Source of the DNA: Cytophagales bacterium
GTDB taxonomy: Bacteria > Bacteroidota > Bacteroidia > Cytophagales > Cyclobacteriaceae
Length of the DNA stretch: 64,000 nucleotides
NCBI GenBank assembly: GCA_033344775.1
Contig: JAWPMT010000002.1
Coordinates: forward strand, 834,685 to 898,684
Direction: 5' to 3'
Positions 59,901-64,000 of this stretch are shown piece by piece (position 1 is the first letter of the stretch; each line of letters begins with the position of its first letter). Made by a program: the position numbers and the translations under genes. The notes beneath the pieces are model-generated. The model searched no databases, had not been told where the DNA came from, and saw nothing but the letters and a program-made list of their open reading frames with translations.

Positions 59901-62900
59901 CGATTGACCGTAAAGGGAAAGATGTGCGGATCATATTCGGTTGGGGGCTGAGTGTAGAGGAACCACAGATACGTTTAGAATCGTACCGTAAGAAGCTAGG
60001 AGAGAGCTATTTCAGTTTACTGGACCTGACGCGTTCAGTAAGCGAATGGGTAGGCAAGGATCGGGTAGAGATCACGACACTGACCCACAGATTACATCAG
60101 GTATTGGGAAAGGAAGCTGTTTTGGCGGACCAGTCCCCGATGTTGGGAGCGGTAAAGGTGATCCCGAAGGAATATACAAACATCAGTTGCCGCAACATAG
60201 ACCTCAACAGGGTAGATGGTGACGAAGAATTGATTGGTTCGTTGCTGGATGAGCTCCATTATTCTGATGGTGAGCAGCTGGTGAGTTATCGCTACGGAAC
60301 AAGGTTTACGCCTTCGTTACGTCAAAAGATAGTGGACTTACCAGCCAATAATGAGGAACTCTCATGGGTAGCAGGAGGAGTCTATCTGATCACAGGAGGT
60401 CTGGGTGGAGTAGGGTTGACCTATGCTGATCAACTATCGAAAGAGGTACCCGGAGTGAAGTTGATCTTGTTGGGTCGAAGGACATTGCCACCCAAAAGCG
60501 ATTGGGCTTCATGGCTAACATTAAATAAGAAAAATAAAGAAGAAGATCCACAATACAGTACCATAGCAACTTTATTGAAGATCGAGGAACGAGGAGGTGA
60601 GGTGTATTATGTCAGTATTGATTTGACAGACGCGGCGGCCCTTAAATCAGAGCTCACCAGGATTACCCAGCAGACAGGTCAGATACGAGGTGTGATCCAC
60701 ACGGCGGGTATTGGAGATTTTGCAGGTGTGATCCATAAACGGAGCCGGGAGGATTGTGAGGAGATCTTTTCATCGAAGATCTATGGTACGATCGCGTTGA
60801 CCTCAGCCCTGGAGGGCAAGGAGTTGGACTTTACGGTGTATTGTTCCTCATTTTCATCGGTATCGGCCCCGTTTGGTCAGGTAAGTTATGTAGCGGCCAA
60901 TTTGTTTTTGGAGTCCTTTGCCCGGTCACAGTCATTGGTACAACAAGGCAAGGTGATCAGCATTGGCTGGAACCAGTGGTCAGAGGTGGGCATAGCAGCC
61001 AGAGAGATTGCAGCGAAGCGGTTCAACTTGAGTGAGGACAGCATCACCCCGGAGGAGGGTTATGATTTATTGAAGCGGAGCTTGAAACTGAACCGGCCTG
61101 AGGTTTTCATTACCCGATATGACCCAATGGCCAATCGAGATCAGCCTCAGGCAGTGGTAAGTCTGAGTCCATCATCGGTAGACACAGCTGCAGACAAGGA
61201 GGAAGCATCGACCAAAGAGCTGTCAATAAGTAGTTACAGTGATCTGGAGACTGGGTTACTGGAATTATGGCAGTCCTTTTTTGGCAAGACTGACCTGGAG
61301 GTAGAGGATGACTTTTTTGAGATCGGAGGAGATTCCTTGAAAGCGTTGACGATGACGCGTCGGATCAACATGCACTTTCAGGTGGACATTTCGTTGGTGG
61401 ACTTTTTTAAGCACTCGACGATTGTTTCACTGGCCTCGTACTTATCGGATCAGGAAGGCCAAAGTCATGAATCGATAGCTAAGGCAGAGGAGCAGCCACA
61501 TTACGGGTTATCATCGGCACAGCGCCGGTTATATTTTTTATATGAGTTTGACCGGTCTTCTCTGGCATACAACCTGCCACAGGTGGTACGGTTTGAGGGG
61601 GATTTGGACAGGGAACAATTGGCGTATGCCTTACAGCAGCTGGTTGATCGTCATGAAGCCTTAAGAACCTCCTTTGAGATGGTAGGTGAAGAGGTGGTAC
61701 AGCGGGTACATGCGGACTGTGCACTTGATATTGCTTGCTACGAAGCGGAAGAATCAGAGGTCAGTTCACTGGTGAAGGCATTCATCCGGCCTTTCGATCT
61801 GTCGACAGCCCCATTGATCCGGGTAGGCTTGATCCGTGTATCGGAAGCGGACCATGTGTTGATGGTAGATACGCACCACATTGTGAGTGATGGCACCTCA
61901 CAGGGGATACTGATCGGAGACTTCATGCGGTTGTATCAGGGTGAGGAGTTGACGGCACTATCCTTACAATACAAGGATTATTCGCAGTGGCAGGGAAGTG
62001 AGGCATACCAATCAGGGCTGTTAGCCCAACGTGACTATTGGCAAGGAATATTTTCCGAGCCAGTGACGGTGATGGAGTTACCGACAGATCATGCACGTCC
62101 TCGGTTGATGGAACATCGTGGTGGCAAGATAGGGTTCATGTTGGAGGCGAAGGAGACGGCTGCCTTGAAACAGTTGACGCGAGAAGAAGGGACGACTATG
62201 TTCATGGTATTGTTGTCGGCGCTGAATGTGTTGTTGAGTAAGCTGAGCAATCAGGAAGACATAGTGATAGGTACACCGACGGCAGGTCGGAACCACACGG
62301 ATTTGGAAGAGATGATCGGGATGTTTGTGAACACGCTGGTGTTGCGCAATAATGTCGCAGGGGCGAAGACCTTCAGACAATTTTTGCAGGAGGTCAAAGA
62401 ACGAACGCTCCGAGCATTTGACAATCAGGGCTACCAGTATGAAGACCTGATCGACTTATTGCAAGTGAGCAGGGAACCCAACAGGAACCCCCTGTTCGAT
62501 GTAATGTTTGTCTTTCAGAATTTTGAATATGAAACATTTAGCGTTCCTGGGATCAAGTCCAAAAGTTATGACAGTACGCCAAATCTTACCTCCAAATTCG
62601 ATCTTACTTTCCGTGCTGCAGAATCAAAGGACCACCTGCATTTCAATGTGGTTTATGCGACCGAGCTTTTTTCGGAGGCAACCATCACCAGATTCGTCAG
62701 CTACTTTAAGAAAATTGTTAGTGCAATAGCCGAAGACACCACCACAAAGCTGGCTCGTATTGACATGCTCCCGGAAAGAGAGAAAGTGACCTTGCTGCGT
62801 GAATTCAATCAAACCAGCCAGGTTTACGACGAGCAGCAAACAGTTGTATCATTGTTTGAACAGCAAGTTGCACAAGCTCCGGATAATATCGCTTTAATGT

Positions 62901-64000
62901 GCGAAGGAGTGCCGGTGAGCTATGGATTGCTCCATGAGCTTTCGGAACGATTGGCTGTGAAAATTTCATCATTAGCCAATGATTCCGGTATTGTCGCGCT
63001 GTTTTTCAATCCATCTCTGGAAATGATCGTCAGCATTTTGGCCAGTATGAAATCTGGTAGCGCATTTCTGCCACTTGATCCGGAGCATAGCCTCAACCGA
63101 AATGAGGATATACTAAAAAGCAGTGGAAGCAAAATCCTTCTCACCAGAAAGGATCTGGAAAAGGAGATACAATTTTCGGACAAGAAGATTGCGGTAGACC
63201 TTGAGGAGCTGAAGGAGAAACCCCCAATAGAATCATCCATTAGGCCAGTAGGTAATGATCCTGTCTATCTGATCTACACTTCTGGTAGTAGCGGTAAACC
63301 GAAAGGTGTAGAGGTTTCGCATAGCAATTTGGTCAACTACTCATTGTGGTTTGGTGAATTCATACAACTTAGCAATAAGGACAAGTCAATTTTGACCTCA
63401 TCCTATGCATTTGACCTGGGGTATTCCAGTATTTTCCCAACGTTGATAGCCGGCGGTGAACTACACCTTGTCAGCAAGGAGCTCTACAGTTCCCCGGAAC
63501 AATTGCTAAGCTACCTTAGTGCGCACGCCATCACTTATCTGAAACTAACGCCATCTTTATTTTCTACTTTCTCCCTGGTAGATGACGATCAATTTCAGGT
63601 TTCATCAGCGCTCAGTTATATTGTGTTTGGTGGTGAATCCATTAAAACCGAACATCTGGAAGCAGAACTTTCCAGGTTTGGTGAAGGGGTGAATTTTGTG
63701 AATCACTATGGGCCTACGGAAACTACCATTGGCACAGTAGCGACACATATTCATCGAGAATCGATCTCTGCTTTTGAGAAAAGACCTCTTATAGGTAAGC
63801 CTGTAGCCAATGCCCAATGCTATGTTTTAGGTAAGAACCATGAACTGCTTCCCGTGGGAGTGGCCGGGGAACTTTGTATCAGTGGTCATGGAGTGGCTCT
63901 TGGGTATCATCAGGAAAAAAGCTTAACTGATCAGAAGTTTATTCCCAATCCTCACAACAAGGAGCAACTCATCTACAAAACCGGGGATATGGCAAGATGG
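56948..64000 (+). CDS. Hybrid PKS-NRPS, KS-AT-KR-ACP-C-A(Asp/Asn-like)..., 3' end outside window
   Basis: Open reading frame of 2351 codons from ATG 56948 to the right edge with no stop, 3 bp after gene 6. KS Cys 179 (SACSTS), AT Ser 619 in GHSNAE and HAGH at 717-720, KR Tyr 1314, ACP Ser 1463, C HHIVSDG (His 1643), and an A domain cut off shortly after its YKTGD motif. A-domain Asp 2156 in FDLGYSSIF; the visible code DLSKVGHIG differs by one conservative change from DLTKVGHIG, known for Asp/Asn activation. From 57830 to 62526 it is nearly identical to gene 3 and shares that gene's unusual AT. The KS N-terminal region and the stretch around the active Cys are different, as is everything after 62526. 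Whether a thioesterase or further modules follow cannot be seen. Confidence 0.96.
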   Translation, partial: MKKDYNGMEIAVIGMSGRFPGANDIGEFWQNLKSSKESITFSSREDLLNSGEKEHYINHPNYVKASSYLQNKENFDASFFGYVPDEASLMDPQMRVFHECVWGAMEDAGYIMSENKDKVGVFAGGATNVNWQNYAQIINSGREVDELSAYVFRDVNYIATRISYLFNLRGPSIYINSACSTSLVAIQRASMSLLLRECDMALAGGVSIGNKAEKGYMYQEGMTASKDGHCRAFDADASGTIRGEGAGVVVLKRLKDAIADKDNIHAVIRGSAVNNDGRNKVGYTAPGISGQQQTHLKARKMANVPAESISYIEAHGTGTPLGDPIEIEALTLAYGKSEKKYCALGSVKTNIGHLDAAAGVAGFIKTVLSLKHRQLPASLHFERPNPKINFDASPFYVNTELKDWKVEGYPLRAGVSSFGIGGTNAHVILEEAPEVSSTESKRSYQLLKLSGKTSGALQRNATHLLEYLENAEEASLSDIAYTLNTGRESFSHRKVLVCRDREEAIVQLREMQDSRGTKALSKKTNYKVVFMFPGQGSQHVNMCRDLYDREPSFRESIDQCFELITKLSGRDLKQVVFSEGSTGIDDLENALPLLFSFEYSLAKLLMSWGIQPDSMIGHSNAEYIAACLSGLLSLESALGLIVRRGELMQQMPAGKMLSVSISSQDLQPYLDQAPEIAFAAHNSATSCVVSGPPEAVDAFQALLEGAGIMTKSVRSSHAGHSQMMDGMLDAYREELERVTFSELQTPFMSNYTGKEASYEEVSKPDYWLKHLRHTVKFSEGIGELMSSEHVLFVEVGPGKTLGSFVGAHPKKGRGHQVVNMLGHPKEEENDFKRVFEGLGKLWVHGHQPDWSAFYGNEERKKVSLPTYSFEKEQYPANVDATKMIMEMMSVQRPVSTSLSECLYVPSWESSELIKEGHGLGEKGEHLTLFFCDDSWQGLADGLLSSLNAKGDTVIEVRKGTSFEEKETAFTIDPEDRNHYDRLLGSIDRKGKDVRIIFGWGLSVEEPQIRLESYRKKLGESYFSLLDLTRSVSEWVGKDRVEITTLTHRLHQVLGKEAVLADQSPMLGAVKVIPKEYTNISCRNIDLNRVDGDEELIGSLLDELHYSDGEQLVSYRYGTRFTPSLRQKIVDLPANNEELSWVAGGVYLITGGLGGVGLTYADQLSKEVPGVKLILLGRRTLPPKSDWASWLTLNKKNKEEDPQYSTIATLLKIEERGGEVYYVSIDLTDAAALKSELTRITQQTGQIRGVIHTAGIGDFAGVIHKRSREDCEEIFSSKIYGTIALTSALEGKELDFTVYCSSFSSVSAPFGQVSYVAANLFLESFARSQSLVQQGKVISIGWNQWSEVGIAAREIAAKRFNLSEDSITPEEGYDLLKRSLKLNRPEVFITRYDPMANRDQPQAVVSLSPSSVDTAADKEEASTKELSISSYSDLETGLLELWQSFFGKTDLEVEDDFFEIGGDSLKALTMTRRINMHFQVDISLVDFFKHSTIVSLASYLSDQEGQSHESIAKAEEQPHYGLSSAQRRLYFLYEFDRSSLAYNLPQVVRFEGDLDREQLAYALQQLVDRHEALRTSFEMVGEEVVQRVHADCALDIACYEAEESEVSSLVKAFIRPFDLSTAPLIRVGLIRVSEADHVLMVDTHHIVSDGTSQGILIGDFMRLYQGEELTALSLQYKDYSQWQGSEAYQSGLLAQRDYWQGIFSEPVTVMELPTDHARPRLMEHRGGKIGFMLEAKETAALKQLTREEGTTMFMVLLSALNVLLSKLSNQEDIVIGTPTAGRNHTDLEEMIGMFVNTLVLRNNVAGAKTFRQFLQEVKERTLRAFDNQGYQYEDLIDLLQVSREPNRNPLFDVMFVFQNFEYETFSVPGIKSKSYDSTPNLTSKFDLTFRAAESKDHLHFNVVYATELFSEATITRFVSYFKKIVSAIAEDTTTKLARIDMLPEREKVTLLREFNQTSQVYDEQQTVVSLFEQQVAQAPDNIALMCEGVPVSYGLLHELSERLAVKISSLANDSGIVALFFNPSLEMIVSILASMKSGSAFLPLDPEHSLNRNEDILKSSGSKILLTRKDLEKEIQFSDKKIAVDLEELKEKPPIESSIRPVGNDPVYLIYTSGSSGKPKGVEVSHSNLVNYSLWFGEFIQLSNKDKSILTSSYAFDLGYSSIFPTLIAGGELHLVSKELYSSPEQLLSYLSAHAITYLKLTPSLFSTFSLVDDDQFQVSSALSYIVFGGESIKTEHLEAELSRFGEGVNFVNHYGPTETTIGTVATHIHRESISAFEKRPLIGKPVANAQCYVLGKNHELLPVGVAGELCISGHGVALGYHQEKSLTDQKFIPNPHNKEQLIYKTGDMARW
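56960..61450 (+). other. PKS module 17 (KS-AT-KR-ACP), recombinant copy of module 7
   Basis: AT, KR and ACP appear identical at protein level to gene 3, including the ALPL, GHSNAE and HAGH motifs. It should therefore use the same extender and give the same hydroxyl stereochemistry as module 7. The KS combines an identical stretch (about 57163-57320), a diverged patch (about 57321-57829) and an identical remainder. Confidence 0.88.
57830..62526 (+). repeat. 4.7 kb near-identical block, copy B (copy A 20621-25317)
   Basis: This is the gene 7 copy of the KS(part)-AT-KR-ACP-C(part) block in gene 3. It ends inside the C domain just after the NPLFDVMFVFQNFE segment. Confidence 0.93.
61500..64000 (+). 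other. NRPS module 18 (C-A, incomplete), Asp or Asn predicted
   Basis: The C domain N-lobe is shared with gene 3; from 62527 the C-lobe end and the A domain are unique. The A domain has YTSGSSGKPKG (A3 with a second Ser), FDLGYSSIF and NHYGPTETTIG. Nine pocket positions read DLSKVGHIG; the tenth (Lys) lies outside the window. Confidence 0.82.

Noticed and set aside
20621..62526. Identical blocks as assembly collapse or duplication errors
   Set aside because: The blocks have distinct flanks, an internal diverged KS patch and scattered substitutions, so true copies are more likely; long reads would settle it.
1..64000. CRISPR arrays, tRNA or rRNA genes, insertion sequences, terminators
   Set aside because: No short regular repeats, cloverleaf-like sequence, transposase or hairpin plus T-tract was seen; all repeats are large coding blocks.

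Overview
The window is almost wall-to-wall coding sequence for one very large non-ribosomal peptide synthetase / polyketide synthase (NRPS/PKS) assembly line, all on the + strand and open at both edges. The host is probably a Bacteroidota bacterium. No gene start is preceded by a clear Shine-Dalgarno sequence, base composition is moderate, and the synthases have the look of marine Cytophagales enzymes. This host call is inference; there is no rRNA or housekeeping gene to anchor it.

Layout: (1) the 3' part of an ectoine-hydroxylase-like Fe(II)/2-oxoglutarate dioxygenase, ending at 584; (2) 598-19731, a six-module NRPS (6377 aa) with an N-terminal TubC-type docking domain; (3) 19736-27454, KS-AT-KR-ACP-C-A(Thr)-T; (4) 27447-35186, C-A(Thr)-T-E-C-A-T; (5) 35226-47339, KS-AT-KR-ACP-C-A-T-E-C-A(Val)-T; (6) 47336-56944, TubC dock-C-A-T-C-A(Pro-like)-T-C-A-T; (7) 56948 to beyond 64000, KS-AT-KR-ACP-C-A(Asp/Asn-like). 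Gaps are 13, 4, -8, 39, -4 and 3 bp, so this is one tightly packed operon. The window holds 15 NRPS modules (the last incomplete) and 3 PKS modules. No thioesterase, reductase, regulator, transporter or starter module is visible. There is no intergenic stretch above 39 bp, and no RNA gene, CRISPR array or insertion sequence was seen.

If the genes act in order, the predicted chain is: [upstream unit?]-X(DVTNFVLIF)-Val-basic?(DTEDVGSVT)-Y(DARHLSLMI)-Y(DARHLSLMV)-Orn-[C2, beta-OH]-Thr-D-Thr-basic?(DTENIGSVT)-[C2, beta-OH]-D-Z(DGLTIAGIN)-Val-X(DVTNFALVY)-Pro-like(DRQWVSHVV)-X(DVTNFALVY)-[C2, beta-OH]-Asp/Asn(DLSKVGHIG)-... Val, Thr and Orn are exact matches to classical specificity codes; the others are weaker or unassigned. 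Each PKS module reduces its beta-ketone but has no dehydratase, so three gamma-amino-beta-hydroxy (statine-like) units are expected.

The most striking feature is recent internal recombination. There are near-identical blocks of about 4.7 kb (genes 3 and 7), 3.1 kb (genes 4 and 5) and 2.5 kb (modules 1 and 3 of gene 6). In two adenylation domains a specificity core has been joined to the C-terminal subdomain of another module close to the A7/A8 region. The acyltransferases of genes 3 and 7 carry altered selectivity motifs (GHSNAE, HAGH). Docking tails and T-domain subclass sort with the type of downstream partner. The N-terminal docking domain on gene 2 implies a missing upstream synthase.
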